Shown here: positions 9,319 through 19,389 of the stretch, piece by piece
Layout of the letters: each line of letters opens with the position of its first letter
Position numbering within the stretch: the stretch's first letter is position 1
The notes under the pieces: generated by a model
What the model was told of the DNA's origin: nothing
The model's database searches: none
What the model saw: the letters and a program-made list of their open reading frames with translations, nothing else
Position numbers and translations under genes: made by a program
Source of the DNA: Idiomarina abyssalis
Lineage (GTDB): Bacteria > Pseudomonadota > Gammaproteobacteria > Enterobacterales > Alteromonadaceae
Length of the DNA stretch: 64,000 nucleotides
Assembly (NCBI RefSeq): GCF_900116625.1
Contig: NZ_FPBE01000002.1
Location: 62,001 to 126,000, forward strand
Reading direction: 5' to 3'

Positions 9319-9933
9319 ATGAGTCGTATCGTTACACTGCTGGCTGCTCTTATTGCCCTTGCGGCCGGTTTTGCGGTTTACAACTTTTGGCCGGAAGAAA
9401 AGCCGGAAGCTTTAGTTTATGAACCGCCTCGCGCGTTAAAGCCCTTTACTTTAGAAAGCACGGCAGCCGGCACAGTGGAAAACGATGCGCTTAAAGGCCA
9501 GTGGACTTTACTCTTTACCGGTTATACCTTTTGTCCTGATATTTGCCCAACCACCATGTCAGACTTGAAGGGCGTGATCCCTGAGTTGCAGAAAGAAGTC
9601 TCTGAGCCGGTTAAAGTTTGGTTGATTTCGGTTGATCCTAAACGCGATGACATTGAGCGTTTAACTCAATACGTTAACTACTTTGGTGACGACTTTGTCG
9701 GTGTGCGGGCTGAGCACAAAGAGTTATTCCCTTTCGTGCGCGATTTAGGCTTAATGTATTCCATTCCCGATGACGGCGAAGAAAATTATCTGGTGAATCA
9801 CAGTGCCGCTATTATTCTGGTAAACCCGGACGGTAATCGTAAAGCGATTTTCAACGCCGACCACCAGCGCGGAGAAGTACCGGTGGTCAGCATGGATAAA
9901 CTCAAAAAAGATTTTGCCATTATTGCCGATTAG
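9319..9933 (+). CDS. Sco1/SenC copper chaperone
   Basis: Sco proteins are membrane-anchored thioredoxin-fold proteins that metallate the CuA site of subunit II. The 204-aa product has an N-terminal helix (about residues 4-24), the copper-binding CPDICP motif at residues 72-76 in GYTFCPDICPTTMSDLK, and the third ligand histidine in VNHSAAI near residue 160. It is the last gene of the oxidase and haem A cluster, 12 bp after cyoE, and its stop overlaps the convergent deacetylase gene by 4 bp. Confidence 0.94.
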   Translation: MSRIVTLLAALIALAAGFAVYNFWPEEKPEALVYEPPRALKPFTLESTAAGTVENDALKGQWTLLFTGYTFCPDICPTTMSDLKGVIPELQKEVSEPVKVWLISVDPKRDDIERLTQYVNYFGDDFVGVRAEHKELFPFVRDLGLMYSIPDDGEENYLVNHSAAIILVNPDGNRKAIFNADHQRGEVPVVSMDKLKKDFAIIAD

Positions 9934-11015
9934 TCAGGCCAACTGCCTGACTGATCCGGCCGAATAAGCGCTACTGAATACCAATAGTAACGCGATTCTG
10001 AAGCACTGGGCGCGGTACAGTTAATTCGTGAGCGGCCAATGTTGATGTCCTGTTCTAAGCTTACACTGAACTTGGTATCACTTTCCCATTCAGGCTTTAG
10101 TGCTGAGCCACCAGCAAAACATTGCAACGCATCGGTGCGCATATCGTCCAGTGTATCGCCCGCTTCCAGCGTCACACTGATAGTTGGGCGCTTATTTTCA
10201 TGTGCGACTAACGGCTCTTCCGGTTGGTAAGCATTTACCGGCATGGCTTTAGAATTCAACTTGGCTTTCAGCGTATTTAAGTTCGCATAGATACCCGATG
10301 CAGGGAAACGCGTAATGACCGTATCTTCGCTCCATTTGGACCATGGACCTGAATGCTGAGCAAAGGCCAGAAAACCCCATTCATCCAGTAAAGCTCTCAG
10401 CTCATTGTTATACTCGCCGTAAGGGTAGGCAAAGTACTTCTGTTGTTCGCCTAAGTTCTCATCAATGGCTTCCTGTGCCGTAATAACGTCGTAACGCATC
10501 CGCTCCTGCCACTCTTCATCGCTTTCACCTTCTTGCTTGCGAATAAGGTGTGCGTGAGTCTGTCCGTGGTTAGCAACGGTGGCGCCATTCTTCTGAATTT
10601 CTTTAAGTTCTTCCCAGCCCATGTAATGGCCGCTGTGCTTACGCATGAGTTCAGGGTTAACGAACACCGTATAAGGCATCTCAAACTCTTCCAGAACCTT
10701 TACAGCGTTTTCATAGACGTTTTGGTAGCCGTCGTCGAAGGTAATAACAACGGCTTTTTCAGGAAGCTCTTCGCCTTTTTCAATGGCATCGCGCGCGACG
10801 GTAATATCAATAACGTTAAAGTTGTTATCCTGCAGGTATTGCAGATGCTCTCGAAACGTCTCCGGGTCAATTGACGTTACGGCGGGAGTTGAGTCACTGA
10901 CGTGGTGGTACTGCAGCACCACCACGCTATCGGCGCTGCCCGCCTGAGCCAATGGTGAGCACCCCAGCAATAAGCCCGATGCGGCACTCAACGTCATTTT
11001 GTTCAACATCTTCAT
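9930..11015 (-). CDS. Secreted polysaccharide deacetylase family protein
   Basis: The 361-aa product has a signal sequence (SAASGLLLGCSPLAQAG, possibly a lipobox at LLLGC) and a NodB-type carbohydrate esterase domain at about residues 30-230. Metal and catalytic motifs are visible in YHHVS, VITFDDGYQNVYENA and VANHGQTHAHLI. The C-terminal 120 residues are a separate domain with two cysteines (LQCFAGGS, INCTAPS). The substrate is unknown; PgaB-like N-deacetylation of an exopolysaccharide is one option. It stands alone, convergent with the Sco gene and divergent from the MATE transporter. Confidence 0.88.
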   Translation of the reverse strand: MKMLNKMTLSAASGLLLGCSPLAQAGSADSVVVLQYHHVSDSTPAVTSIDPETFREHLQYLQDNNFNVIDITVARDAIEKGEELPEKAVVITFDDGYQNVYENAVKVLEEFEMPYTVFVNPELMRKHSGHYMGWEELKEIQKNGATVANHGQTHAHLIRKQEGESDEEWQERMRYDVITAQEAIDENLGEQQKYFAYPYGEYNNELRALLDEWGFLAFAQHSGPWSKWSEDTVITRFPASGIYANLNTLKAKLNSKAMPVNAYQPEEPLVAHENKRPTISVTLEAGDTLDDMRTDALQCFAGGSALKPEWESDTKFSVSLEQDINIGRSRINCTAPSASESRYYWYSVALIRPDQSGSWPD

Positions 11016-11072
11016 ACTGACTCCTGATAAAGTATAAAAGCCGTTTTTAACCGAGTTTACTTAAGGATAGTT

Positions 11073-12395
11073 ATGCACAAGCTGTTTGGATTTTCATTGT
11101 CTGATCACAACCGCGTTTTTGCGATTGCCCTGCCAATGATCATTTCCAATATTGCTGCGCCGCTTCTCGGTCTGGTTGATACTGCCATCATAGGTCATTT
11201 GCCTGACGCTATCTACTTATCCGCCGTTGCCGTTGGTGCCATGGTGGTCAGTTTTATTTATCTGCTGGCGGTATTTTTGCGTATGGCGACAACCGGCTAT
11301 ATAGCCCAGTCCTACGGTGCCGATGACATACATGCTCAGCGGCAGCACTTTAATAACGGCATTATTATCGCGCTGGGTTTAGGCGTTTTAATAGCCGTTG
11401 CCAGCCCGTTAATTAATGACTTAGCCATGTGGGTTATCGCCCCTTCTGTCGAGCTCGAAGGCTACGCCCGCGATTACATCGAAATTCGCTTATGGTCAGC
11501 ACCGGCTTCGCTGATAACGCTGGTCGCTCTGGGGGTATTATTAGGCCGGCAAAACAGCCGCAAAGCCATGCTCCTGGTAATCATTACCAACGCCGTGAAT
11601 GTGGTTATGGATGTGATACTCATTCTTGGCTTTGGACTGAATGTAAAAGGCGCCGCCTGGGCATCGTTAAGTGCCGAGTGGGTAACCGCCATTGTCGGTT
11701 TCTACTGGACCGCCCGTGCACTGGGCTGGCACTTACGTCACTGGCAGCTCAAATTTCAGCAGCTGCGTCAGTTTTTAGGCGTTAACGGTAATATTTTTAT
11801 TCGCAGCCTGGTGTTGCAGCTGTGTATGGCCACAATGACAGGCTACGCGACGCGCTACGGCAGTACCATGGTGGCAGTTAACGCCGTACTCATGCAGTTC
11901 CTAATGCTAATTTCTTTAGGGTTAGACGGCATAGCCTATGCCGTGGAAGCTCTTGCCGGTGCCGCAAAAGGTCAGAAACGTTACGATAAAGTGCGTTACT
12001 GGTGCAAAATTACTTTGCTCTGGTCGTCACTCTTTGCTGTGGTTTATACGCTCGTTTTCGCTCTGGCAGGCAGTGCAATTATTCGTTTAATTACCGATAT
12101 TCCCGAAATTATCCGGGTTGCTGAAGATTATTTACCCTGGATAATAGTACTGCCGCTACTGGCTCACTGGAGTTACTGGTTTGACGGTGTATTTATCGGT
12201 TTGTCGTTAAGCCGTGGTATGCGCAACACCATGATACTCAGTGCTGTCATTGGCTTTTTACCGTTGTGGTGGGCAGGATTGCCGCTGGAGAACCACGGTT
12301 TGTGGTTAGCTCTCAGCGGCTTTTTATTCATGCGTGGTATTACCCAGGCAATCTGGTTCAAATATCTTAGTTCGCCAGATCATCCATCAGGATAA
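11073..12395 (+). CDS. MATE family efflux transporter, DinF-like
   Basis: A 440-aa membrane protein with about 12 helices of the multidrug and toxic compound extrusion fold. The N-terminus (ALPMIISNIAAPLLGLVDTAIIG) is typical of DinF-type MATE proteins, which exchange cations for organic substrates; the paired halves are visible as two repeats of six helices. In E. coli dinF lies next to lexA, but here it is about 10 kb away and no SOS box is seen before it. Its 3' end overlaps the convergent lipoprotein gene by 29 bp. Confidence 0.9.
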   Translation: MHKLFGFSLSDHNRVFAIALPMIISNIAAPLLGLVDTAIIGHLPDAIYLSAVAVGAMVVSFIYLLAVFLRMATTGYIAQSYGADDIHAQRQHFNNGIIIALGLGVLIAVASPLINDLAMWVIAPSVELEGYARDYIEIRLWSAPASLITLVALGVLLGRQNSRKAMLLVIITNAVNVVMDVILILGFGLNVKGAAWASLSAEWVTAIVGFYWTARALGWHLRHWQLKFQQLRQFLGVNGNIFIRSLVLQLCMATMTGYATRYGSTMVAVNAVLMQFLMLISLGLDGIAYAVEALAGAAKGQKRYDKVRYWCKITLLWSSLFAVVYTLVFALAGSAIIRLITDIPEIIRVAEDYLPWIIVLPLLAHWSYWFDGVFIGLSLSRGMRNTMILSAVIGFLPLWWAGLPLENHGLWLALSGFLFMRGITQAIWFKYLSSPDHPSG

Positions 12396-13632
12396 GCTGT
12401 GGTGGCAAACCTCCGTCAGTTGCATCAACCGCAACTGCCGTGTAGATGCCACCGCCTTCTAATGTCAGTACAGGCGTCTGAATAGCAATATCCTGCGTAC
12501 CTGTTGCCGTTACGTAGATATCAACATTACCGGCACTGGGTGCGGCATGAACCAGTTGTACCTTCGCTTCAGTCGCGACCCGACGGCGTTCTTCAGTCAG
12601 TACTTGTAAGCCAATAGTGCTCAGCTCACCAACCGCATAAACCGAATAGCTCATTGCGTTTTCTACAGCAAGAGCGGCATCTTCAATAACAACCGGATCA
12701 CCGCCCGCAGCAGCAACGTCAACACTGTACTCAGCGGCTTCCAGGTTTAAGTACCCAGTTGCACTTTGGAAAGGCAGGTCTTGCACTTGGGCTTCTGCTG
12801 CATCATTTAATGTGACATCAACGTTCGGTGCATCCGCCACGGCATGCACAACACGAACATCGGCCCCAGCGTCGGCGTCATGTACTAAAGTGGTCAACTC
12901 ACCGTCGCTGATCTGCAGAGTAACCGGTGAGTTAGCCGAGTTGGCCGCCACATTATTGGTTGCCGCAATGATGTAATCACCGCCATCTGCAAGGCTAACG
13001 GTGCCAGAGTCATAGAAAACCGCATCGTCACCCGCACCGGTTAAGCGAATGCGGTAGTCACCGGCTCCAACATCGACCTGACCGCTGTCTTCACCATAAG
13101 CAAGTGTCAGGGCAGGTGATGCCGCACTTAAGTCTGCATCCGGAGCCGTTAAATAAACATCGACTGTCGGCGCACCATAGGCGGCATGCACAACCTGAAT
13201 ACGACTCTCCCCGCCTGCTACATCAGATACCGGGTTAGAGATAATTAACGGCTCCAGGGATTCATCCGCCAATTGACCAACGGCGAACACTTCATAACGC
13301 GTATCGGCAGCAAAAGTTAAAGAGGCAGGCCCAATGGCATCGACGGTAGTCTCATCAGGCAGAATACCCTGAACCGTAATGTCATAGTCACCGGCATCAA
13401 CTTCTAAAACTGCGGAAGAAGTATGATAAGGCACATTTTCTAATAGCGCTGCGTCACCTGCTAAAACATTAACGTTAGGTGAGTCGGCTGAGGTATGATG
13501 GACACGGACAAAGCTTGATTCAGCTTCAGGTGGAGTTGTGGTAGCATCGTCATTGTCGCTGTCGAACCAGTCACAACCCGTTATTAATAATAGAGATGTC
13601 GCCAGGACACCAAACTTTTTGATCCCTTGCAT
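12367..13632 (-). CDS. Lipoprotein with DUF4397-type repeats
   Basis: The start at 13632 gives MQGIKKFGVLATSLLLITGC, a clear lipoprotein signal with the lipid-attached cysteine at residue 20; the upstream ATG would spoil it. The 421-aa product has an acidic linker and then four repeats of about 90-100 residues with the recurring pattern VRVxHxSxDxPNVxVxxxD (for example FVRVHHTSADSPNVNVL and VRVVHAVADAPNVDV), the mark of DUF4397 beta-sandwich domains. Probably an outer-membrane or surface protein; the function of the family is unknown. No operon partners. Confidence 0.87.
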   Translation of the reverse strand: MQGIKKFGVLATSLLLITGCDWFDSDNDDATTTPPEAESSFVRVHHTSADSPNVNVLAGDAALLENVPYHTSSAVLEVDAGDYDITVQGILPDETTVDAIGPASLTFAADTRYEVFAVGQLADESLEPLIISNPVSDVAGGESRIQVVHAAYGAPTVDVYLTAPDADLSAASPALTLAYGEDSGQVDVGAGDYRIRLTGAGDDAVFYDSGTVSLADGGDYIIAATNNVAANSANSPVTLQISDGELTTLVHDADAGADVRVVHAVADAPNVDVTLNDAAEAQVQDLPFQSATGYLNLEAAEYSVDVAAAGGDPVVIEDAALAVENAMSYSVYAVGELSTIGLQVLTEERRRVATEAKVQLVHAAPSAGNVDIYVTATGTQDIAIQTPVLTLEGGGIYTAVAVDATDGGLPPQLILMDDLAN

Positions 13633-13747
13633 GATTAATTTCCTCGTATTGATTAGGCAAATATCGTTACGAGTGAAGATCGTGCAAGGGATCACATATT
13701 TTTAACACTAAAAAATCGAACAATACAAAGTTGTATAGTCGAAAGAT

Positions 13748-14326
13748 CTAGTAGTACGAGTGCTCTCCGTGCTCATGATCAGTTATATCACGAACTCCGG
13801 TCACTTCTTCTGGGAAGCGTTCAAGCAATTCTTTTTCAATGCCGTTTTTCAACGTGACATCGATCATGCTGCAGCCGTTACAGCCACCGCCAAATTGCAA
13901 AATAGCCACGCCGTCATCGGTAATTTCGGCAATCATAACCTGACCACCGTGACTCGCTAACTGCGGGTTTATCTCAGCCTGAATCACATACTCTACACGC
14001 TCAATTAACGGTGCGTCATCAGCAACCTTACGGGCTTTCGCGTTTGGTGCTTTCAGAGTTAACTGAGACCCCATTTCCTGCTCTTCAAAGTCAATGGCTG
14101 CGTCTTCCAAAAACGGAGCGCTACCGGAATCTACGACGGCATCAAAGCCGTTAAACGGTAAACGTTCGTCGTCAGGCTCAACGGAATCTGGCGGACAATA
14201 AGAAACACCACACTCGGCATTTGCCATTCCCGGATTAACCACAAAAACACGAATACACGTGCCGTCTGGCTGGTCCGCTAATAGCTTCTGAAAGTGGGAC
14301 TGCGCTGCTTCTGAAATACGAATCAT
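13748..14326 (-). CDS. nfuA: Fe-S biogenesis protein NfuA
   Basis: NfuA carries and delivers 4Fe-4S clusters, especially under oxidative stress or iron shortage. The start [16 protein letters not shown] at 14326 matches E. coli NfuA; the longer in-frame start at 14341 adds five residues. The product is 192 aa with an N-terminal degenerate A-type domain ([17 protein letters not shown]) and a C-terminal Nfu domain with the cluster-binding CNGC in [16 protein letters not shown]. The C-terminus GEHSYY also matches. Next to comF, as in E. coli where nfuA is near gntX and bioH. Confidence 0.96.
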   Translation of the reverse strand: MIRISEAAQSHFQKLLADQPDGTCIRVFVVNPGMANAECGVSYCPPDSVEPDDERLPFNGFDAVVDSGSAPFLEDAAIDFEEQEMGSQLTLKAPNAKARKVADDAPLIERVEYVIQAEINPQLASHGGQVMIAEITDDGVAILQFGGGCNGCSMIDVTLKNGIEKELLERFPEEVTGVRDITDHEHGEHSYY

Positions 14327-14397
14327 AAATACTGACCTCACGGCTTATACCTGAGTAAATTACTAAGGTATAGTGTAACCGAGATACCCTTCAGTTT

Positions 14398-15093
14398 CTA
14401 GTCGTGTTGGTTATAGACAACCGCCCAGGCATCCACGGCTGCGGCCCCTTTTTTGTAGAGGGCATCGGCGGCGGCCATCATGGTGGCTCCGGTACTGAGT
14501 ACATCATCAACAACAGCCACCGTACTACCACTAAAATCGTGAAGGGCTAACTGACTTCGCTTACTGTTTTCCCAGCGAGCGGACTGCGATGCCATATGCT
14601 GCATAGGCACCGAGCGTATTTTACGTAAGCCACCCGCAATGTAAGGCACCTGTAGTACAGCAGACAAATAGCGCGCCAATAATGCAGTTTGGTGAAACCC
14701 GCGTTGGCGCCAGGCGTGCTGCGTCATTGGCACCGCAACAATACAGTCCGGCATGGGCTGCCCCTGATAGCAAAGTCGCAAATGAGCCGCCAGCTGAGTA
14801 GCCAGTAGAGGAGCAAGCTCAGCCTTATTGCGGAATTTAAACAGAGTCATCAATTGTTGCACTTGCGGCTCCCATCGCAACGCACCATACCAATAGCGGC
14901 ACCGCTTTTGATCTTCGATGAGATGCTGCTCAATATCGGACAGGTGCTGACAACAACGTGGATACCAACGTGGTAACGCCTCGTCGCAGTATGAGCACAA
15001 AGCCGTAGCTGTAGCACTCGCGCAACCACAGCTCCAACAAGTGCCTAATTCAAAAGCATTGGCGAGGCTTCGGAAAAACGCTAGCATAGTCAC
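14398..15093 (-). CDS. comF: ComF/GntX family phosphoribosyltransferase-like protein
   Basis: This 231-aa protein belongs to the ComF family linked to natural transformation, where ComF works with PriA-type helicases on incoming single-stranded DNA. The N-terminus has a four-cysteine zinc module ([18 protein letters not shown]) and the C-terminus carries the PRPP-loop signature [20 protein letters not shown]. The start may be the second Met (15087). It diverges from bioH, as in E. coli. Notable because another transformation gene, comM, is interrupted in this genome. Confidence 0.9.
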   Translation of the reverse strand: MTMLAFFRSLANAFELGTCWSCGCASATATALCSYCDEALPRWYPRCCQHLSDIEQHLIEDQKRCRYWYGALRWEPQVQQLMTLFKFRNKAELAPLLATQLAAHLRLCYQGQPMPDCIVAVPMTQHAWRQRGFHQTALLARYLSAVLQVPYIAGGLRKIRSVPMQHMASQSARWENSKRSQLALHDFSGSTVAVVDDVLSTGATMMAAADALYKKGAAAVDAWAVVYNQHD

Positions 15094-15114
15094 CTAAATA
15101 ACAAATTTGGGAAA

Positions 15115-15891
15115 GTGAGTATAGTGAGCCTATCGGTAACATGCAGTGGCACAGGAACGCCTTTTGTTGTACTCCATGGCTGGGGCATGAACGGGAATAT
15201 CTGGCAGCCGGTGGTGCCTGCTTTAAGCGAAAACTTCCAACTTCACTGTGTTGACTTACCCGGCTTTGGACTTTCCGAATGGTCGCCGACCAGCGAAGTT
15301 TCGCTCGAAGGCTTTGTGCAACAAATTATGCCCGCCCTGCCCGAGCGTTTTCATCTTCTGGGGTGGTCTTTAGGTGGGCTTATTGCTAAGCAGGCGGCTC
15401 TTAGTTACCCCGAACGGGTCATTTCATTAAATACCGTGGCCTCATCGCCTCACTTTGTGGAAAGTGATAGCTGGTCGGGCATCAAACCAGATATCCTAGA
15501 GCAGTTTCAGCAGCAGCTGGAGACAAACTTTAAAAAGACCATTGAACGCTTTTTGGCCATTCAGGCTATGGGAAGTGACGATGCACGTGAGCAAGTGAAG
15601 CAGGTAAAACAACTGATATTTGCCAAACCCATGCCTAACCCGGGTGTGCTTAAACAAGCGTTATCCATTTTGCAAACCGCCGATCTGCGCCAGCAATTGA
15701 AGAATATTGAAGTGCCCTTTACCCGTTTTTACGGACGCCTGGACAGCCTGGTTCCTGAGCGCGCTATTGCGGATATCTCGGCATTGGTACCTAACTCAGA
15801 CGCGGTAATATTCAATAAAAGCTCACACGCTCCGTTTATTTCAGAACCGGAACGCTTTGTCAGCGAGTTATTAAGGGCAGTAAAAAGTTAA
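15115..15891 (+). CDS. bioH: Pimeloyl-ACP methyl ester esterase BioH
   Basis: BioH removes the methyl ester from pimeloyl-ACP to end the pimelate branch of biotin synthesis. The 258-aa alpha/beta hydrolase has the oxyanion HGWGMN segment, the nucleophile serine in [11 protein letters not shown], the catalytic Asp in YGRLDSLVP and the His in [11 protein letters not shown]. Start codon is GTG at 15115; a second GTG nine bases later is also possible. Divergent from comF, a conserved arrangement, and convergent with mutM, ending 1 bp before it. Confidence 0.92.
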   Translation: MSIVSLSVTCSGTGTPFVVLHGWGMNGNIWQPVVPALSENFQLHCVDLPGFGLSEWSPTSEVSLEGFVQQIMPALPERFHLLGWSLGGLIAKQAALSYPERVISLNTVASSPHFVESDSWSGIKPDILEQFQQQLETNFKKTIERFLAIQAMGSDDAREQVKQVKQLIFAKPMPNPGVLKQALSILQTADLRQQLKNIEVPFTRFYGRLDSLVPERAIADISALVPNSDAVIFNKSSHAPFISEPERFVSELLRAVKS

Positions 15892-15892
15892 A

Positions 15893-16705
15893 CTAGCGCT
15901 GGCAATGGGTGCAGTACACTGTGCTGCGCTGACCCAGACGAATTTCCTTCAGCCGTTTACTGCATACCATACAAAGCTTGCCACCACGTCCGTAAACCTG
16001 AAGTTTTTGCGCGAAATAACCGGGGTTACCGTCTACTTGAGTAAAATCTTTTAGCGTCGTTCCGCCCATTTCTATAGCGCCTGCCAGAGTTTCTTTTATG
16101 AGTGGCACTAATTTTTGGTAGCGTGCTTTACTGATTTTACCAGCCGCGCGTTTGGGGTTGATACCGGCTTTAAATAAAGCTTCATTGGCGTAAATATTAC
16201 CAACACCGACCACAACTTTATTGTCCATAATAAAAGTTTTTACCGACTGCGTTCGCCCCCGCGAGCGCTCAAATAAATAGTCAACATGGAAGGCTTCTGT
16301 TAGCGGCTCCGGACCTAGCTGTTTGAGCAATTCATGCCCGGTCACATCGGTTTCACTGTAAAGCAAAGCACCAAAGCGGCGCGGGTCGTTTAACCGGAGT
16401 GTCTGCCCGTTAGCAAACTCGATATCAATGTGATCGTGTTTGTAATGCGGGGTTTCAGCCGGCACCACTCTGAGCTTGCCCGACATGCCCAAATGGAGTA
16501 TCAGGCACCCATTATCCGTCTGCAGCAATAAATACTTTGAACGGCGGCTTACCGAGCGCAAAATATGGCCTTCCACCTGATGCACGGTCTCCGGTACCGG
16601 CCAGCGAAGACGCTTATCGTGAACCTGAACGGCGGTAATCTTGTGACCTTCGATGTGCGGAGATATGCCTAATCGGCTGACTTCAACTTCGGGTAATTCC
16701 GGCAT
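15893..16705 (-). CDS. mutM: Formamidopyrimidine-DNA glycosylase MutM (Fpg)
   Basis: MutM excises 8-oxoguanine and formamidopyrimidines and cuts the abasic site. The 270-aa protein begins MPELPEVE with the catalytic Pro2 and Glu3, keeps the lysine in RRSKYLLL, the [10 protein letters not shown] loop, the helix-two-turn-helix near [12 protein letters not shown], and ends in a zinc finger with CMVC and CTHC cysteine pairs. It lies next to rpmG and rpmB with two genes between, close to the E. coli order. Confidence 0.97.
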   Translation of the reverse strand: MPELPEVEVSRLGISPHIEGHKITAVQVHDKRLRWPVPETVHQVEGHILRSVSRRSKYLLLQTDNGCLILHLGMSGKLRVVPAETPHYKHDHIDIEFANGQTLRLNDPRRFGALLYSETDVTGHELLKQLGPEPLTEAFHVDYLFERSRGRTQSVKTFIMDNKVVVGVGNIYANEALFKAGINPKRAAGKISKARYQKLVPLIKETLAGAIEMGGTTLKDFTQVDGNPGYFAQKLQVYGRGGKLCMVCSKRLKEIRLGQRSTVYCTHCQR

Positions 16706-16720
16706 AAACTTCAGACTTCC

Positions 16721-17227
16721 TTAATGACCCAGTAATTGACTGGCAGTGAATTCTTTTACGCGAAAACTCTGCTGTTGGTTCGGCAAACGAATTATCAACT
16801 CAGACTCGGCGTACAGCTCGACACGCGCTTCTTCTCCCCCGGCAAAACGAAAATAAACGTCAGTGATTAAATTTTCCGCTGTTTGGCTGGTTGGCTCCAT
16901 AGTCAACGCCAGCCAGTTCTCTACCACACTTTCAGCGGCTTTTTCAGACAGGCGACATGGGTTCTGGCACCGCCATTTCTGTTCCTCAAGAACCAGCCGA
17001 AGTTCATCAATTTGTATCTCTCTTAAATTGCCATCATCGGGGATCAAGCCAATAACCTCACCCGGTGCGGCTTCATCCTTAATACCTTGCTCTGCTTCTT
17101 CTTTAACCGGCGGCGCGACATACCAGAACACCACCATAATAATTAATATGGCGTAAACCAGAACGTTGTTCCACGCTCTGCGGGTCATAGTCAGCCCAAA
17201 TATTTTTCGCTTCTCATTCACTTTCAT
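16721..17227 (-). CDS. Single-pass membrane protein of unknown function
   Basis: The 168-aa product has a basic cytoplasmic N-terminus, one membrane helix (about residues 18-38, NNVLVYAILIIMVVFWYVAP) and a periplasmic domain rich in acidic residues, with two nearby cysteines (WRCQNPCRL). It lies 15 bp upstream of mutM in the same direction and is likely cotranscribed. I recognise no family. The even composition and the good placement argue for a real gene. Confidence 0.72.
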   Translation of the reverse strand: MKVNEKRKIFGLTMTRRAWNNVLVYAILIIMVVFWYVAPPVKEEAEQGIKDEAAPGEVIGLIPDDGNLREIQIDELRLVLEEQKWRCQNPCRLSEKAAESVVENWLALTMEPTSQTAENLITDVYFRFAGGEEARVELYAESELIIRLPNQQQSFRVKEFTASQLLGH

Positions 17228-17349
17228 TGGCTTTCGCTCTATGTGATAACCTGTCGAATAATTTTCTTGTTGCTGTACTTCTTGTTGTTACTAGAAACAG
17301 AATACCCTATATTCTCGCGCGACAACAAAATACGGGACTTTATTGCATT

Positions 17350-17967
17350 ATGGTGCTATCTGATATTATCGACAAAGTCGCCGACCAAGGCTACTGCATT
17401 ATCGATGATTTTCTCCAGCCGGAGCGCTCTGAGGCACTGTATCACTATGCCCAGCAGTTACCCGCCCAGTACTGGAACCTGGCTGGCATTGGCCGTCAAC
17501 AGAATCAAACCATTAATACCATGGTACGCAACGACCGCATTTACTGGTTAACTCAGGAAGAGCCCCGCCACAAAGATTACTTGGCCATTATGGAACAATT
17601 GCGCAATGAATTTAACCGCGAGTTGTTTCTTGGCTTGTTCGATTACGAATGCCACCTGGCTCATTACCCGAAAGGGGCTTTCTATAAAAAACATCTGGAT
17701 GCGTTTAAAGGCCGGAGTAACCGCGTGTTAACCACGGTCTTTTACCTGAACCCCGAATGGGAAGAAACCGATGGCGGGCAACTGGTTATTTATGGTAATA
17801 GAGGTCAAGTGCTGGAAACCGTACTGCCCAAACAAGGACGCCTGGTGGTATTTTTAAGTGACCGTTTTGTACATGAAGTACTACGTTCAGAAAGAGACCG
17901 CTTCAGCATTACCGGTTGGTTCCGCATCAATGCCAGTATTTCCGGCATTGTGGACCCTCCACGCTAA
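17350..17967 (+). CDS. 2OG-Fe(II) oxygenase family protein (prolyl hydroxylase-like)
   Basis: Start MVLSDIIDKVADQGYCIIDD at 17350 is preferred; the longer frame from 17227 has no family-like sequence. The 205-aa product is like the SM-20/PHD type of 2-oxoglutarate and iron-dependent oxygenases: the iron ligands are seen as HLDAF (His-x-Asp) near residue 116 and the distal His in DRFVHEVLRSERDRFSITGWFR, where the arginine binds 2-oxoglutarate. The substrate is unknown; ribosomal protein or translation-factor hydroxylation is possible by analogy. Confidence 0.88.
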   Translation: MVLSDIIDKVADQGYCIIDDFLQPERSEALYHYAQQLPAQYWNLAGIGRQQNQTINTMVRNDRIYWLTQEEPRHKDYLAIMEQLRNEFNRELFLGLFDYECHLAHYPKGAFYKKHLDAFKGRSNRVLTTVFYLNPEWEETDGGQLVIYGNRGQVLETVLPKQGRLVVFLSDRFVHEVLRSERDRFSITGWFRINASISGIVDPPR

Positions 17968-17989
17968 CCGTAAAAGTCAGGCAATAAAA

Positions 17990-18015
17990 AACCCAGCCGA
18001 AGCTGGGTTTTTTGT
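17990..18015. terminator. Bidirectional terminator between the oxygenase gene and rpmG
   Basis: Stem AACCCAGC / GCTGGGTT with a four-base loop and T-rich flank on the plus strand and an A-run before it, which gives a T-run on the minus strand. It lies between two convergent genes and can serve both. Confidence 0.85.
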
Positions 18016-18030
18016 AAGCTTTAGAACCAA

Positions 18031-18186
18031 TTACTTGATTTTAGCTTCTTTGAAGATCACGTGCTTACGAACCACTGGATCGAATTTTTTGATCTCCATT
18101 TTTTCTGGCATGGTGCGTTTGTTCTTGTCTGTGGTATAGAAGTAACCCGTACCAGCAGATGACACTAAACGAATCTTATCGCGCAT
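18031..18186 (-). CDS. rpmG: 50S ribosomal protein L33
   Basis: The 51-codon gene reads [20 protein letters not shown] and ends FKEAKIK, matching bacterial L33 throughout. L33 sits near the E site of the large subunit. This version lacks the zinc-binding cysteines of the C+ paralogue, so it is the zinc-independent form. It follows rpmB by 11 bp as in E. coli. Confidence 0.97.
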   Translation of the reverse strand: MRDKIRLVSSAGTGYFYTTDKNKRTMPEKMEIKKFDPVVRKHVIFKEAKIK

Positions 18187-18197
18187 AATTGAGTTCC

Positions 18198-18434
18198 TTA
18201 AACCTTAACACCACGGCCGCGGAGATCCGCTAATACCGCATCAATACCGTTTTTATCAATAATACGCATACCTTTAGTAGAAATGCGTAACTTAACCCAA
18301 CGCTTCTCGCTTTCTACCCAAAAGCGGTGCGATTGTAGGTTCGGCAGGAAGCGACGCTTAGTCGCATTGCGTGCGTGCGAGCGGTTGTTACCGACTACCG
18401 GACGCTTACCTGTAATTTGGCATACTTGTGACAT
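18198..18434 (-). CDS. rpmB: 50S ribosomal protein L28
   Basis: Start [20 protein letters not shown] at 18434 gives the normal 78-aa length; the open frame upstream of it is non-coding. L28 is a basic protein of the large ribosomal subunit. The C-terminal [16 protein letters not shown] segment is typical. First gene of the rpmB-rpmG operon, with radC upstream on the same strand as in other gammaproteobacteria. Confidence 0.97.
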   Translation of the reverse strand: MSQVCQITGKRPVVGNNRSHARNATKRRFLPNLQSHRFWVESEKRWVKLRISTKGMRIIDKNGIDAVLADLRGRGVKV

Positions 18435-18616
18435 GTCTCTACTCCAAAATTGCTGCAAGCTCGCCTGTCGCCCAACGTGACCTTGCCTATAAATCCGAGG
18501 GCGCATTTTATACAGCAAACTGCCCTTCTAATCAAGCTAATACGACGGAAATATGATCCTTATCGATCGTTCGGGGCGGATTTTACGTGATTTTTAATCA
18601 AACTGCCAGTACAAAA

Positions 18617-19291
18617 CTACAACAATCCGCGCTCCGCAAAAGAAATTGGATCGCCGGCACCAACAACGAAATGATCCAACAGCGCCACATCGATTAAAGT
18701 CAGGGCTTTTTTTACCCGCTCAGTCACCCGCTGGTCTGCCTGGCTGGGCTCTGCCACACCTGATGGGTGGTTGTGAGCCAGAATTACTGCGGCGGCATTG
18801 TACTGCATGACCAGCTTAATAACTTCTCGCGGATAAACCGGTGCGGCGTTAATTGTACCCTGAAACAATTCTTCATAACGTAATAACCTATGCTGACTGT
18901 CCAGCAGTAAAATAGCAAAGACTTCGCGGCCCTGATGTCGAAGCTGCGCAGTTAAATAATCTTTCACCATAGACGGGTCAGTGAAGCCATCTGAACGCTC
19001 TAGCTGCCACTTCAGGTACCTTCTTGATAACTCCATGACAACCTGCAACTGATTCACTCGCGCAGGACCGATGCCACTACAGGCTAAAAGTTGCTCTGGC
19101 TTTGCCGTAAGCAGTGCCCCTATCCCGTTAAACTGGTTCAATAAATGGCGAGCAAAAGCGACAACATCCTGTCCCTGACTGCCACTACCGAGTAAAATGG
19201 CTAATAATTCCGCATCACTCAGGTATTCTGCTCCCTGATTTTGCAGTTTTTCTCTGGGTCGTTCCGAAACAGGCCATTCCTTGACGCTCAT
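18617..19291 (-). CDS. radC: RadC family JAB-domain protein
   Basis: The likely start MSVKEWPVSERPREKL at 19291 gives 224 aa, the usual length, with GAGAG upstream. The N-terminal helix-hairpin-helix region (LLACSGIGPARVNQL) is followed by an MPN/JAMM domain with the metal-binding motif ILAHNHPSGVAEPSQAD and its preceding glutamate in YEELFQGT. Despite the name, E. coli RadC is not established as a repair protein, and the biochemical role of the family is unclear. Divergent from coaBC, the conserved arrangement. Confidence 0.93.
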   Translation of the reverse strand: MSVKEWPVSERPREKLQNQGAEYLSDAELLAILLGSGSQGQDVVAFARHLLNQFNGIGALLTAKPEQLLACSGIGPARVNQLQVVMELSRRYLKWQLERSDGFTDPSMVKDYLTAQLRHQGREVFAILLLDSQHRLLRYEELFQGTINAAPVYPREVIKLVMQYNAAAVILAHNHPSGVAEPSQADQRVTERVKKALTLIDVALLDHFVVGAGDPISFAERGLL

Positions 19292-19389
19292 TACTCTCTC
19301 CTTAATTCTAAAGAGAGAAGTATAACGACCATCTACCCTGTAACGGGGTCTCATGTTATCTTTACACGAATTAACACAGAGGGGTTCGC